A DNA stretch of 64,000 bases from Symploca sp. SIO1C2 (GCA_010672925.1 JAAHFP010000006.1:51502-115501), one strand, 5' to 3'; counted from the stretch's first letter, positions 9,001 to 17,740 are shown. The notes: a model not told the origin generated them from the letters alone. Made by a program: numbers and translations.

Positions 9001-11073
9001 CTGCAATATGGCAACACTTCTACTGCGGCTGATGCTTATGCGACCTACGGCCTATTTCTTTGTGGTGAAATTGGTGATATTGAGCAAGGTTACCGCTTTG
9101 GGAGACTTGCTGTTAATGTACTCGAAAGGTTCCAAACCCTAGAAATTAAATCTCTAGTTTACGTACTGTTTTATGGCTCAATCAAACATTGGAAAGATCC
9201 TTGTCAAGAAACAATTGCTGATTTGCAGAATGCTTATCATTATGGTTTAGAAACCGGTGACCTACAAAATGCTGCATTGTCTGCCTATTTTTATTGTGTT
9301 CATAAATTTCTGTGTGGTTTCAACCTTCAGGACCTCCATGAAGAGACTCAGCGTTATAGTCAGGCTATACAGTCAATTAAGCAAATGGGTATTCAGGGAT
9401 GGCTTGATCCATTTATGTGGTCAACAGCACAGCTAACTGAACCATCTACTGAATCAGTTGTTGATGAGCAACAAGCACTCTTGGATTATCAGCAAGCTAG
9501 CGATCGCACCGGAGTGTTTGTATTTGCCTTCCACAAAATCTTTTTAGCATATTTTTTAGGGCAGTATGAAGTTGCCCTCAAATTTACTCAAATTGCTCAA
9601 GAATATCTAGATGGGGCTACAGGTATGGCTGTTGTTCCTTACTTTTACTTTTATCAATCACTGGTCTTTTTATCTCAGGCTACAGAAAAAAATAATTCGA
9701 TTGCTCCCAAAGTTTTAGAACAAATTAAGGAAGGCCAACAGAAGTTACATCAGTGGTCACAGTATGCAACCTCAAATTTTCAGCACAAGTATGATTTAGT
9801 TGAAGCTCAATTGTATCGAGTGCAAGGTAACCTTACTCAATCCTTAGATTATTATGATCGTGCCATCGCTGGAGCTCGAGAAAATTCCTATCTCCAAGAA
9901 GAAGCCCTCGCTAACGAACTAGCTGCCAAATTCTACCTTGATTGGGGTAAAGAGACAATAGCAACTACTTATATGCAGGAAGCCTACTATTGTTATGCTC
10001 GTTGGGGAGCTAAAGCTAAAACTGACCAACTGGAAGAACAATATCCCAAACTTCTCTTCTCTATTTTACAAAAACAGCAGCCTCAATTTAATCCTTTTGA
10101 TAGTTTAAATAGCCTCACAGAAACACTGAATTCTTCATGTTCAAAATCCCTAGAAAATAGCAATAGAAATAGTAGCAGTACTATTATAGAAGCTTTCGAT
10201 ATTTTCTCTGTTTTACAAGCAGCTCAAACCCTTTCTCGAACAATTGAACTTGACCAGCTACTCAACAATATTGTACAGATTGTCATGTTCAATGCTGGTG
10301 TACAAAAGACAGTATTGCTGATTCCCCAAGCTGAGGAGTGGCAACTGCGGACTATGGGAGAAATGACCGAAAATGGTATTGTTGAAATCAGTAAATTATC
10401 GCAACTTTTAACTACAGAAAGCTATGTTCCTGTTCGCGTGATTCAATATGTCAAAAATACCCTAGAACCTTTATTGATTGACGAAGGTAAAACGAAGATT
10501 CCTGGCATTCTTGAAGGCTACTTGCTCAAATATCATCCCCAAAGTATACTGTGTGTGCCACTGCTCAATCAAGGGCAGTTGGTTGCTATTGTCTACTTGG
10601 AACATCCAACAACGAAAGGAGTTTTTACACCTAATCGTCTAGCAATTATTCGATTCCTCTGTGCTCAAGCAGCTGTTTCCCTACAAAACGCTCAACTTTA
10701 TAACCAAGCTCAACAAGCTATACAGGAGTTAAAGCAAGCACAACTACAATTGGCTCAAAGTGAAAAGATATCAAATTTGAGTAATTTAGTTGCTAGTTTT
10801 ACCCATGACATTAATCAGCCAGTAGGCTTTTTGCTAGGCAATATTCAACCGGCCCTTGACTATGTGCAAGACTTACTAGATTTAATCAGCCTCTATCAGT
10901 CGGAATACCCTCAAACTAATGAAAAAATTAAGGCAAAAATTGAGGCGATTGACCTAGAATATATCCGTGAAGATTTTCCCCGATTGCTAGAGTCTATGCA
11001 TCAAGAAATCCAGCATATTCGTAATATCAGTAATAGTTTAGTGCAACACGGGGCAAGCAACCCACTAGATTGA
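6010..11073 (+). CDS. Giant Ser/Thr protein kinase-AAA ATPase-GAF sensor with truncated histidine-kinase end
   Basis: The longest frame starts with TTG at 6010; ATG at 6028 or 6031 (MLKLAGYQEV) fits the family start better. Numbering from 6010: kinase domain about 8-275 with K43 (IIKVL), catalytic loop HKDIKPTN at 133-140, DFS instead of DFG, and SPEQTGRMNRGIDYRTDFYSLG. An AAA/NACHT-like ATPase follows with Walker A GFSGIGKT near 388 and Walker B LVIFLDDLQWAD near 511-522. Then come a long helical repeat region and a GAF (about 1404-1564). The HisKA stretch has H1599 in FTHDINQPVGF (family HEINNP) but stops about 90 residues later with no HATPase domain. Residues about 344-380 are encoded by an inserted intergenic-type repeat. 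Likely role: cytoplasmic sensing with Ser/Thr phosphorylation output. Confidence 0.85.
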   Translation: MNLFLVMMLKLAGYQEVNQIYAGNRTLVYRGIQTTTQQPVIIKVLRNPHPNFQELVRFRNQYIITRNLEHPAIVQPLTLERYFNGYALVMPDNGALSLLEYWQQYPSDLSQFLSIALQLAEALNYLGQNRIIHKDIKPTNILIHPETCQIQLIDFSISSLLPKEQQQLVNPNVLEGTLAYISPEQTGRMNRGIDYRTDFYSLGVTLYEILTGIVPFQSSDPMELLHCHIAKAPLAPNELLDNQGQPYPEAISEIILKLMAKNAEERYQSILGLKYDLERCLQQWEATGEITPFDLGENDRSDRFIIPEKLYGREAEVQVLLDAFERVANPRLGKGKNEWGNELADAEMWGRGDAGNGNPTPNFVQPSESPLTKGGHRGVGAELLLIAGFSGIGKTAVVNEVHKPIISQRGYFIKGKFDQLNRNVPFWAFVQAFRDLMGQLVSESDADLANWKAKILNALGDNAQVIIDVVPELERIVGKQLPAPELSGSAAQNRFNLLFQKFIAVFTTQEHPLVIFLDDLQWADSASLNLMQVLMGDSDRGYLLLLGAYRDNEVFPAHPLMLSLKELEKKQAALSTITLNPLVFEHINQLIANTLSCPENIAQPLTELVYQKTQGNPFFTTQFLKGLHQDELITFNQNLGYWECDLVQVQDAALTDDVVEFMAGRLQKLPEATQEVLKIAACIGNRFDLATLAVVDEQNQEDVATNLWRSLQEGFVIPTSETYKFFQGEQSTARDVDTVSVSYQFLHDRIQQAAYNLIPEEQKTTYHYQIGRNLLVDIPLAEQEEFLFEIVNHLNTGIALIIERGERYHLSQLNLQASRKAKTATAYQSANGYCDMARSLITEETWQTDYQNHLEIYLESVEIAFLCGEFDHMEHLAQIVLQEVRQFLDGAKVYEIQAQALIAQNQLDATIQLGLNFLEKLGIQLPSQVTPSQITTAFAQNDELLQTIVIEDVVNFDLMDDPNKEAAVRMITIAGLAMYVSNPELLMLAVAKQVNLCLQYGNTSTAADAYATYGLFLCGEIGDIEQGYRFGRLAVNVLERFQTLEIKSLVYVLFYGSIKHWKDPCQETIADLQNAYHYGLETGDLQNAALSAYFYCVHKFLCGFNLQDLHEETQRYSQAIQSIKQMGIQGWLDPFMWSTAQLTEPSTESVVDEQQALLDYQQASDRTGVFVFAFHKIFLAYFLGQYEVALKFTQIAQEYLDGATGMAVVPYFYFYQSLVFLSQATEKNNSIAPKVLEQIKEGQQKLHQWSQYATSNFQHKYDLVEAQLYRVQGNLTQSLDYYDRAIAGARENSYLQEEALANELAAKFYLDWGKETIATTYMQEAYYCYARWGAKAKTDQLEEQYPKLLFSILQKQQPQFNPFDSLNSLTETLNSSCSKSLENSNRNSSSTIIEAFDIFSVLQAAQTLSRTIELDQLLNNIVQIVMFNAGVQKTVLLIPQAEEWQLRTMGEMTENGIVEISKLSQLLTTESYVPVRVIQYVKNTLEPLLIDEGKTKIPGILEGYLLKYHPQSILCVPLLNQGQLVAIVYLEHPTTKGVFTPNRLAIIRFLCAQAAVSLQNAQLYNQAQQAIQELKQAQLQLAQSEKISNLSNLVASFTHDINQPVGFLLGNIQPALDYVQDLLDLISLYQSEYPQTNEKIKAKIEAIDLEYIREDFPRLLESMHQEIQHIRNISNSLVQHGASNPLD
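7040..7146 (+). repeat. Intergenic-type repeat carried in frame inside the kinase gene
   Basis: Between the kinase and ATPase domains, 7060-7106 (GCGGGGACGCGGGG, then AATGGAAATCCCACACC, then AAATTTCGTTCAACCC) matches the complement of an intergenic sequence at 18116-18173. Then 7111-7146 is a CTCCCCTTACTAAGGGGGG-type repeat of a kind common between cyanobacterial genes. It adds about 36 residues (from ADAEMWGRGDAG to PLTKGGHRGVG) without breaking the frame. It falls at a domain linker, where extra length is likely tolerated. Confidence 0.7.
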
Positions 11074-11090
11074 CTCTTGAGAAATATTCT

Positions 11091-11144
11091 GGCTAATGGC
11101 TAATGGCTAATTGCTAATTGCTAATGGCTAATTGCTAATTGCTA
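11091..11144. repeat. Tandem GGCTAATT/TGCTAATT 8-mers at the truncated kinase end
   Basis: About seven imperfect copies of an 8-bp unit begin 18 bp after the kinase stop, introduced by GAGAAATATTCTGGCTAATGG. Related blocks start with AAGAAACACTCTGGCTAATGG at 31903 and 34946, so this belongs to a dispersed family. The rest of the 524-bp gap to the next gene (11145-11597) holds a CCTCCTGCC microsatellite near 11220 and no convincing gene; a 60-codon frame at 11234 has no family likeness. Confidence 0.65.
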
Positions 11145-11597
11145 GTGTTTCTGAAGAGCAACCCCACTGGTGGCACGCCGCCCCCTACAAATGAAAGAAA
11201 CAAGCCAAATCCTCTTCCCTCCTGCCTCCTGCCTTGTTTCTTGAAAGTATAACCTCTTTTAGCCACAGCGAGAGTGGCAGCTATCTCCTGGGCAAAGATG
11301 AGAAACTAAATATTAAATTTTGTAAAGTCTCAAAAATTAACTGCCAACAGAGAAAAAACGCAAATGCTTGGTCTAGCGCCATTTTATTAAGAAATCTTAA
11401 TGTAAATCTTTATTAAAAAGACGACTCATTTTTTGATCCCCTTGCTAGCCAAAGCGAAAACTTCATGCTAGTCTATTTCAGTTCAAACAAATAAAACAAA
11501 AACGGAACGAGTACGACTTAGCTGGTAAATTTTGAGTTCTTGCAGCAAAGCCAGCAAAAATCAACCTCGAATCCCCAAGGCTTTTAACAACTGACGT

Positions 11598-12782
11598 ATG
11601 AATCAAAAAATTTTGAGTGGCATCACTGTAACTTTTCTAGCAACAGCTGTTGGCGCAGCGACACCTGCTAATGCCCAACAAGCGAAGGAAGTTAACTATG
11701 TTGTTGGAGATAATTCTTCTGTCTTAAGTCAGATATGGCAGATACCAGCAACAGCTACTCTTGCCTCAAATCAATTACCTACTCAACAAGTTGAAAGAAG
11801 GCAGAAGGCAGAGGGCAGAAGGCAGAAGGTTTTAACGGGTCATGATGGGAATTTTGGAGAAAGCCTTGTTGGAGCAGAAGAATCTTCGTCTCTAGTAGCA
11901 ATGGCAGAGGAAGAAGAAGCCATTGCGAAAATTTATACTTATGAATTGGAAGGGCGTAAAGCCGCAACCCTCTATGTACGCAATATTCCTGTGCTGACTT
12001 TTTTGGATTCCCAAGCAATGACTGCTGATGCTAGCAAAATAGCAGCAACACCAACTAGGCCAAATCAGACAACTAGCTTGGCTGCTGCACAAAGAAATGG
12101 AAGCAACTCGAATCAAATAAATGAATCTATCGACCTAGCAGTCGCCCCGAATGTTGATCATACTGCCAACAACCCAGTTACACGAGCCACCGCAGTTGCC
12201 CGTCGGCTCAATCAACTCCATGTAGACAAAGTAGATGCTGCGGCACTCAATGTCCGTTGGAATGATCAGTGTGACTGCTACAGCATTGAAGTCAAAGATG
12301 AGGAGTTAGTTAAGGTTAACCAGGCGACTATCTTACCAGATAGCACTCAGAATCTAGCAGTTGATGCTCTCCAGGCAACTAATCGCCTACGACGCTTGAT
12401 GGGTGATGCTCCCCCTTTGCAGGAAATCACTGGTATGCCAGCACCAGCACATCAAGTAGCACAGCTGTCTCCTGAACGAGTACAACAACTTCGACGTAGT
12501 GGTATGGCTTCTTGGTATGGTCCTGGTTTCCACGGCAGAAAAAGTGCTAGTGGTGAGAGATTCAATCAAAATGCTCTAACCGCTGCTCACCGTACCTTAC
12601 CTTTTGGTACCAATGTCCTAGTTACTAATTTGAATAATGGTCGTTCCGTTATTGTACGGATTAATGACCGGGGTCCTTTTATCAGGGGTAGAGTAATTGA
12701 TCTCTCTATAGCTGCTGCTAGAGTAATTGGAATGGTGAACTCTGGGGTTGCTCCTGTGAATGTACAGGTTCTGGAATATTAA
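11598..12782 (+). CDS. rlpA: RlpA-like septal ring protein (DPBB domain), exported
   Basis: The protein has 394 residues. The N-terminus is a signal peptide ([19 protein letters not shown], with likely cleavage after PANA). The C-terminal ~95 residues form the RlpA double-psi beta-barrel: [52 protein letters not shown]. The family binds or cleaves denuded peptidoglycan glycan strands at the septum and cell wall. The central ~240 residues are low complexity and not recognised. Near residue 70, [11 protein letters not shown] is encoded by an intergenic-type GAAGGCAGAAGGCAGA repeat that sits in frame. Whether the lytic activity is retained cannot be judged from sequence. Confidence 0.85.
   Translation: MNQKILSGITVTFLATAVGAATPANAQQAKEVNYVVGDNSSVLSQIWQIPATATLASNQLPTQQVERRQKAEGRRQKVLTGHDGNFGESLVGAEESSSLVAMAEEEEAIAKIYTYELEGRKAATLYVRNIPVLTFLDSQAMTADASKIAATPTRPNQTTSLAAAQRNGSNSNQINESIDLAVAPNVDHTANNPVTRATAVARRLNQLHVDKVDAAALNVRWNDQCDCYSIEVKDEELVKVNQATILPDSTQNLAVDALQATNRLRRLMGDAPPLQEITGMPAPAHQVAQLSPERVQQLRRSGMASWYGPGFHGRKSASGERFNQNALTAAHRTLPFGTNVLVTNLNNGRSVIVRINDRGPFIRGRVIDLSIAAARVIGMVNSGVAPVNVQVLEY
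11796..11829 (+). repeat. GAAGGCAGA repeat inside the rlpA-like coding sequence
   Basis: Four units of GAAGGCAGA/GAGGGCAGA type in a row encode [11 protein letters not shown] just after the signal-peptide region. Such purine-rich repeats normally lie between cyanobacterial genes. Here one adds a positively charged segment to an exported protein without disturbing the frame. Confidence 0.6.
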
Positions 12783-12910
12783 CAGATATAGCGTTTTCAT
12801 ACTCGTGAGGTACATTCGCTATTGGTTTTGGGAATAGGGAATGGGGAATAGGGAATGGGAGATGTAGCTCACGGATGCGAGAATTGCTATAGTACTTAAC
12901 CTGGTAAATG

Positions 12911-13090
12911 AGGTTATTTTTACCACAAAGGCACAAAGTACACGAAGAGAAGATGCGATCTGAAGAGCAGCAGCGCTTCGCCATCGCTTTCTCTTAGGAA
13001 TAGGAGTGTTGGTTGTGGTTATCGTTATTTTTTGCTATCATCATTGGATAATGGGATAAGTGTGCGCCTGTAATGTATATAGGAAACGTA
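12911..13090. repeat. R1 dispersed repeat, copy 1
   Basis: It starts GAGGTTATTTTTACCACAAA, then GGCACAAAGTACACGAAG, and ends near GTGCGCCTGTAATGTATA. Full or partial copies lie at 26160, 29135, 35301 and 40151. It fills most of the 388-bp gap between the rlpA-like gene and the DUF4926 gene. No terminal inverted repeats and no reading frame were seen, so it is a non-coding dispersed repeat. Confidence 0.7.
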
Positions 13091-13170
13091 TGCCAAGACG
13101 GGTGGAACACAGTTCCGAGGAAAAAGGTTATAGCAATCGCAAATATCGCGATCGCATTTTCTAGATAAGC

Positions 13171-13413
13171 TCAAGCATAAACTGCCACTGGCTCATCGAA
13201 GAGCAACATCAGCTTGTCAGCAGAAATCGTTTCCATCGCATAAGTACAGCCTTGAGCATCAGCAAAATCAACTAAATAAGCTTCTGTATTGAATTCCATA
13301 AGCACAGTACCTAACTGTCCTTTTCTCAATAAAATTAATTCTCTAGTTTCTTTGTGGACAGCTTGTACATTTTCGGTTAAAGCCACAAGATCGTATTCAT
13401 TGATATTTGACAT
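13171..13413 (-). CDS. DUF4926 small protein
   Basis: The protein has 80 residues (MSNINEYDLVALTENVQAV...). The pattern DLVALTENV, then GQLGTVLMEFN, then YLVDFADAQGCTYAMETI matches the DUF4926 family, small proteins of unknown function often found near toxin-antitoxin or repeat-rich loci. A truncated near-copy lies at 40251-40457 in the same orientation; 186 bp of the two loci are about 96% identical. This is the intact copy. It lies just outside the sulfatase island, 140 bp beyond the 3' end of the first FGE gene. Confidence 0.7.
   Translation of the reverse strand: MSNINEYDLVALTENVQAVHKETRELILLRKGQLGTVLMEFNTEAYLVDFADAQGCTYAMETISADKLMLLFDEPVAVYA
13204..13389. repeat. Left arm of 186-bp direct repeat flanking the sulfatase island
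   Basis: This segment aligns without gaps to 40275-40460, with 8 mismatches counted by eye, in the same orientation and at a constant offset of 27,071 bp. It covers most of the DUF4926 coding region. Between the two arms lie all FGE, sulfatase and AraC genes of the window. Confidence 0.85.
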
Positions 13414-13553
13414 AATTACCTCACTTGTCCACGGGATATGTATTAGTTAGCCTGGGAAAATCTTCATCTGAGGGAATAATCCAGCAGCTTAATATCCAAG
13501 AAGTACCTATTTTTGTGGTCATCAAAAACTTGATATCGTAATGTGTTCCATCA

Positions 13554-14606
13554 TTAAGAACTGAGACTAAGGGGATTAGTTACCAAACGAAAGCCAATAT
13601 GGGTTGTTCCCGTATCCGATGATTGAGATTCCCTAGCCGCAGGACGATAGCGACTACAATAGTTAGGAGCACAAAGATAAGAACCACCTTTGATTACGTG
13701 CTTAGCAATCCCCGGTTCTCTAGGGTCGAAGCTTTCTTGTTCAGAAGGACCTGTAGGGTTGGAACTGTGAGTTTTGCGATCGTGACCAACACTATACCAG
13801 TCTGAAGTCCATTCCCAAACATTGCCGGTAATATCATACAAACCATAGCCATTAGGTGCAAATGAACCTACCGGTGCAACTCCAACGTAACCATCGGCTT
13901 TGGTGTTGAAAAAAGGAAAAATTCCTTGCCAAGTATTCGCCTTTTTCTCAGAATATTGCTTACCCCAACTGTAGTCAACATCATCTAGTCCACCACGGGC
14001 AGCATATTCCCATTGAGCTTCTGTTGGTAGAGAGAGACCTGCCCATTGAGCATAAGCTGCAACGTCTTCGTAGGAAACCTGGACTACGGGATATTTGTCT
14101 TTGCCCTTAATATCGCTTTTTGGGCCAAAAGGGTGTTGCCAATCTGCCCCAAGAGTCCATTTCCACCAACTGAGATAGCCAACTTGTTGAGCATTCTTGT
14201 CTGCCATTTGGAAAACTAAGGAACCAGGATTGCGTTGGTCGTCTGGTAAGTTAGGAAACTGTTCTTTAGATAGAGGACGCTCTGCTACTGTAATATAGCC
14301 AGTTTCTTTGACAAATTGGGCAAATTCTGAGTTAGTAATCTCATATTGATTGATACAAAAACTGTCAACAGTAACATCTTCAGCGGAACGTTCTGATGGG
14401 TAGTGACTGTCGGAGCCAATGTTGAAGGTTCCACTAGGGATAAATACCATGTTTTCAGGACAGGAAGGATTAAGTGGTGAAGCCTTCAAGGGGGCAGGTA
14501 AGCTCAGACAAAGAGCAAGAGTGAGACAAATTAGAGAAAATTGACGGATTAAAGGGGAAAGCCAGGAAGAAATCATGGGAATTATGTTAAGAAAAAGGCG
14601 AAACAA
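13554..14606 (-). CDS. Formylglycine-generating enzyme 1 (sulfatase-activating), exported
   Basis: The protein has 350 residues. It opens with a hydrophobic signal peptide (SLICLTLALCLSLPAPLKA), with starts possible at 14606 or 14576 (MISSWLSPL). The FGE-sulfatase fold is shown by MVFIPSGTFNIGSDSHYPSE, VDSFCINQYEITNSEFAQFV, SLPTEAQWEYAARGG and GNVWEWTSDW. The C-terminal GGSYLCAPNYCSRYRPAAR holds Cys312 and Cys317 with the CX4C spacing of true FGE, where they bind copper and act in catalysis. This separates it from EgtB/PvdO-like relatives. Reaction: O2-dependent conversion of the Cys in CXPXR of a sulfatase to C-alpha-formylglycine. A signal peptide on FGE is unusual for bacteria and would place maturation outside the cytoplasm. 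A second copy is at 30714-31778. Confidence 0.9.
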   Translation of the reverse strand: MFRLFLNIIPMISSWLSPLIRQFSLICLTLALCLSLPAPLKASPLNPSCPENMVFIPSGTFNIGSDSHYPSERSAEDVTVDSFCINQYEITNSEFAQFVKETGYITVAERPLSKEQFPNLPDDQRNPGSLVFQMADKNAQQVGYLSWWKWTLGADWQHPFGPKSDIKGKDKYPVVQVSYEDVAAYAQWAGLSLPTEAQWEYAARGGLDDVDYSWGKQYSEKKANTWQGIFPFFNTKADGYVGVAPVGSFAPNGYGLYDITGNVWEWTSDWYSVGHDRKTHSSNPTGPSEQESFDPREPGIAKHVIKGGSYLCAPNYCSRYRPAARESQSSDTGTTHIGFRLVTNPLSLSS

Positions 14607-14692
14607 TAAGGTAGGTTGGGTGAAGCGATAGCGTAACCCAACACAGTGTACTCTTAAGCTAGAGATAGCTTAACGCTTGGCTGCCACACCCA

Positions 14693-14950
14693 CCCAGAAC
14701 TTAAGTTCTGGGCTAATAGCTCAAGTCCACTCAAGTGGACTAAAGATTTTTGAGCCGATTGAGTCATCTAAAGATGACTTGAGCTATGAGCCGGTCGTTT
14801 AAACGACCGGTGGGGCAAGGATTTTACCTTAAGTTGACACCAATGGGTGATAGGTATTCGGTGTTAGGGAGACTTGGAATTATTTTCCTGCTTTATCAAG
14901 AGTCATCTAAAAATTACTTGAGCTATGAGCCGGTCGTTTAAATGACCGGC
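14693..14950. repeat. Cluster of perfect palindromes between FGE1 and sulfatase S1
   Basis: Four short palindromes follow one another: CCCAGAACTTAAGTTCTGGG (14693-14712); AGTCCACT-CA-AGTGGACT (14724-14741); AGTCATCT-AA-AGATGACT (14762-14779); and CCGGTCGTTTAAACGACCGG (14791-14810). A decayed copy of the last two lies at 14901-14950 (CCGGTCGTTTAAATGACCGG). Both gene neighbours read leftward, so the cluster is downstream of S1 and upstream of FGE1. Possible roles are bidirectional termination, RNA stability or a REP-like mobile repeat. The remaining bases of the 464-bp gap show no gene. Confidence 0.75.
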
Positions 14951-15070
14951 GAGGCAAGGATTTCACTTTAGCTTAGACGTACACACATTGCACTTTTTTT
15001 GTTCTTGACAGCCTTATAGGTAAAGATCTCAGCAGCAAACATGAATGCGTCTAAGCTGACAAAGCAATTG

Positions 15071-17629
15071 CTACTTCAACGGAAGGTTATCTGGAAGTAT
15101 GCAATCTAACAATCCTGAGCAAGGTGGTTCTTCAAGGTCTATTGTCACCTTCTTAATTGTGCCTGTGAAGGCGAAAGGTAACTCATCCTTATAGTTATGA
15201 CTGACTGGTGAGAGTAAATCCATCCCTACATCTTGAGTTTCCAGAGAAAATCGTGCAGGTACGGTATTTGGGATGGTGTCATTGTCAACAGCAATTGTCT
15301 CACCATTAACTAAGAGGGTAACCGTAGCTGCGCTACCCAAACCATCTCCATAAGTTCCTGAGTAGTCAAAGTCGAATCCAAGCGTAACATCATCACCCGT
15401 ACAAACGTTGTCGAAAGAGCAAATGTCGTTGAGAGAAACAACGTCATAGTGGTCGCCAAGGTAGTTGTGGGTATAGTAGAGTTTGTTGTCCAGGATGTAG
15501 AAGCTATAGCCTCCCGTCTCTCCACCGAGCACCAGGAGTACACCTTCAGCGCCTCCCTCAGGAATCGTTACCTCAGCGGTAACTTGATGAGATTTGTTTT
15601 TAACATCTGGTGCTACCCCTTCTGGCAGTCGAACCGCACCTTCATAGAAGTCGAAATGATAGCGTCCTGTGGTAAAACTGGGACGATTACTAACATCACC
15701 TCGTTCAACAAAGCGATCATCGAGAGGGAAAACATTATACTTACTGCCCTCAACAAGGAATAAGTCTTGGAGTTCCTCTAATTTATCAGCATTATCTGTG
15801 GATAAGTCTTGGTTTTGAGAGAAATCAGTCTTTAAATCGAACAGTTCCCAGACATCCTCATCGAAAGGTGGAGGCTCTATACCCTTGCCAACTGGTGACT
15901 TATGCAGCGTTGATGCCATCCATTCGTGTTCTCCTTCATCTTTGTATATGGCTCGATTCCCATACATCTCAAAATACTGAGTTTTATGAGTACCTTTAGC
16001 ATTTTCTCCATCACCAAGTTTCTTATCAAAACCAAAGGTATACGCTAAGCTTACCCCTTCTATCGGCTGCTGTTGGATGCTGTTAACGATTTCTGGTTCC
16101 TGAATCCCAGTTACTTCCAGAATTGTAGGTGCGATATCGATCACATGGTGAAACTGGTCTCGGATCTCCCTTGTCTCTGGAGTCAGGGGAATCACCTTAG
16201 GCCATTTAATGATCATGGGATTACGAGTACCACCAAAATAGGAAGCTACCTCTTTCGTCCAACGGAAAGGCGCATCCGTAGCCCAAGCCCAGCCAACAGC
16301 ATATGCTGGCGAGGTTCCACTTTCAAACGTACCCCACTTGTCTGCACAATCTTGGAGCTCTTTAACAGTAGGGCTCAATCCGTTAAGAGTTTTCATGGTG
16401 TTGCAAGTTCCATACAGACCACCCCCTGCTGCAGCACCATTGTCACCCACGATATAGATGATCATGGTGTTGTCCACTTCCTCAGGAGGAATAGCATCAA
16501 GGACACGACCGACCTCTACATCAGTGTATTCTAGAAAAGCCGCATAGGTTTCCATCTGCTTGGCTAATGCCGCGCGATCGCTCTCGTCGAATTCTTCATT
16601 ATCATCCCAATAAGGTATGCCTTCGGGGTGTTCAGTAAGTTCAGCATCAGCGGGAATTATACCGGGAGTTTTGGCAGTTTCACCGTTAATGCCCTGCTGA
16701 CGGTTGAAAATTTGATCACGTTCTACGTCCCAACCGTGATCAAACTTACCTACGTATTTAGGGCGATACTCCTCTGGGGGTTGGTGAGGTGAGTGGGTAG
16801 CACCGGGAGCAAAGTAAAGAAAGAAAGGACGATCTGGTGCAATTGAATTCTGATTATTCATCCAACCAATTGCTTTATCGGCAAGGTCATGGGTGAGATT
16901 GTAGACTTTTCCGTCACTAGTTGTGGCTGGTGGATTGATGGGGTTCTGATTTTCATACAGTGCTGGATACCACTGGTCAGTTTCTCCACTAATAAATCCG
17001 TAGAAGTAGTCAAATCCCAAACCATTCGGCCACCGGTCAAAGGGACCTACCATACTGGTTTGGTTATCAGGAACATTGTGATTTTTGCCAAACCAAGCTG
17101 TGCTGTAGCCATTTTCTTGGAGAACTTCGGCAATGGTCGCTGTGCTTTTGGGAATCAAGCCTTTATAACCAGGATAACCTGTTGCCAGTTCTTGAATCAC
17201 TCCAGTGCCCACTGAGTGGTGATTCCGTCCTGTTAGTAAAGCCGCACGAGTTGGTGAACAGAGGGCAGTTGTGTGGAATCGATTATAGATTATCCCTTCG
17301 TCTGCCAGTTGCTCTAGAGTGGGTGTGGTAATCGAGCCACCAAAGGTTTCTGAGGAACTAAATCCCACATCATCCAAGATTACCAGGATAATGTTAGGGG
17401 CATCATCTGGAGCTTCAGGGGATTTTAGAATCGAGATATCTGGCTCCCCGGAAGTTTCGTAAGTAACACCAATATCACCTTTAAATTCTGGGTCAGGTTG
17501 GGGCAGAATTTCCTGAGCAAAGGCTGGTGGTACTAATAGTCCTAGGCAAAATATCGCTACGACTAGAAGATTGAGTAATCTTTTCGGTTTCAGTACAGTT
17601 TTTTTCATACAGTTAGTGCTGTTTGTCAT
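15071..17629 (-). CDS. Sulfatase S1, Cys-type arylsulfatase, exported
   Basis: The protein has 852 residues. The likelier start is Met8 (17608, MKKTVLKPKRLLNLL), which gives a clean signal peptide ending near PPAFA. The metal-site motif ILVILDDVGF is near 81-90. The activation motif CSPTRAALLTG starts at C124, the residue converted to formylglycine. Further catalytic motifs are WFGKNHN, FLYFAPGATHSPH and IYIVGDNGAAAGG. After the alkaline-phosphatase-like domain (to about residue 640) comes a ~200-residue beta-rich domain (GVLLVLGGETGGYSFYI), as in long ~800-residue bacterial arylsulfatases. It hydrolyses sulfate esters; the substrate is unknown. It is divergent from regulator A1, with elements E1 and E2 between them. 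Confidence 0.92.
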   Translation of the reverse strand: MTNSTNCMKKTVLKPKRLLNLLVVAIFCLGLLVPPAFAQEILPQPDPEFKGDIGVTYETSGEPDISILKSPEAPDDAPNIILVILDDVGFSSSETFGGSITTPTLEQLADEGIIYNRFHTTALCSPTRAALLTGRNHHSVGTGVIQELATGYPGYKGLIPKSTATIAEVLQENGYSTAWFGKNHNVPDNQTSMVGPFDRWPNGLGFDYFYGFISGETDQWYPALYENQNPINPPATTSDGKVYNLTHDLADKAIGWMNNQNSIAPDRPFFLYFAPGATHSPHQPPEEYRPKYVGKFDHGWDVERDQIFNRQQGINGETAKTPGIIPADAELTEHPEGIPYWDDNEEFDESDRAALAKQMETYAAFLEYTDVEVGRVLDAIPPEEVDNTMIIYIVGDNGAAAGGGLYGTCNTMKTLNGLSPTVKELQDCADKWGTFESGTSPAYAVGWAWATDAPFRWTKEVASYFGGTRNPMIIKWPKVIPLTPETREIRDQFHHVIDIAPTILEVTGIQEPEIVNSIQQQPIEGVSLAYTFGFDKKLGDGENAKGTHKTQYFEMYGNRAIYKDEGEHEWMASTLHKSPVGKGIEPPPFDEDVWELFDLKTDFSQNQDLSTDNADKLEELQDLFLVEGSKYNVFPLDDRFVERGDVSNRPSFTTGRYHFDFYEGAVRLPEGVAPDVKNKSHQVTAEVTIPEGGAEGVLLVLGGETGGYSFYILDNKLYYTHNYLGDHYDVVSLNDICSFDNVCTGDDVTLGFDFDYSGTYGDGLGSAATVTLLVNGETIAVDNDTIPNTVPARFSLETQDVGMDLLSPVSHNYKDELPFAFTGTIKKVTIDLEEPPCSGLLDCILPDNLPLK

Positions 17630-17740
17630 TTGTCCTTTGTTATTAGTTGTTTGTTCTTTGTCTCAATGACTAATAACAAAAGAGGTGTTAGTAGCGTAGA
17701 GGCACCTATATCCTTCGGGATGCTTTGCTTAGAGCTTAGT

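Noticed and set aside
11234..11416. 60-codon frame between the giant kinase and the rlpA-like gene
   Set aside because: Starts inside a microsatellite-rich repeat and has no family likeness or ribosome site.
13554..14606. FGE genes as EgtB- or PvdO-like proteins
   Set aside because: Both cysteines of the CX4C site are present and five sulfatases lie alongside, so true FGE is much more likely.
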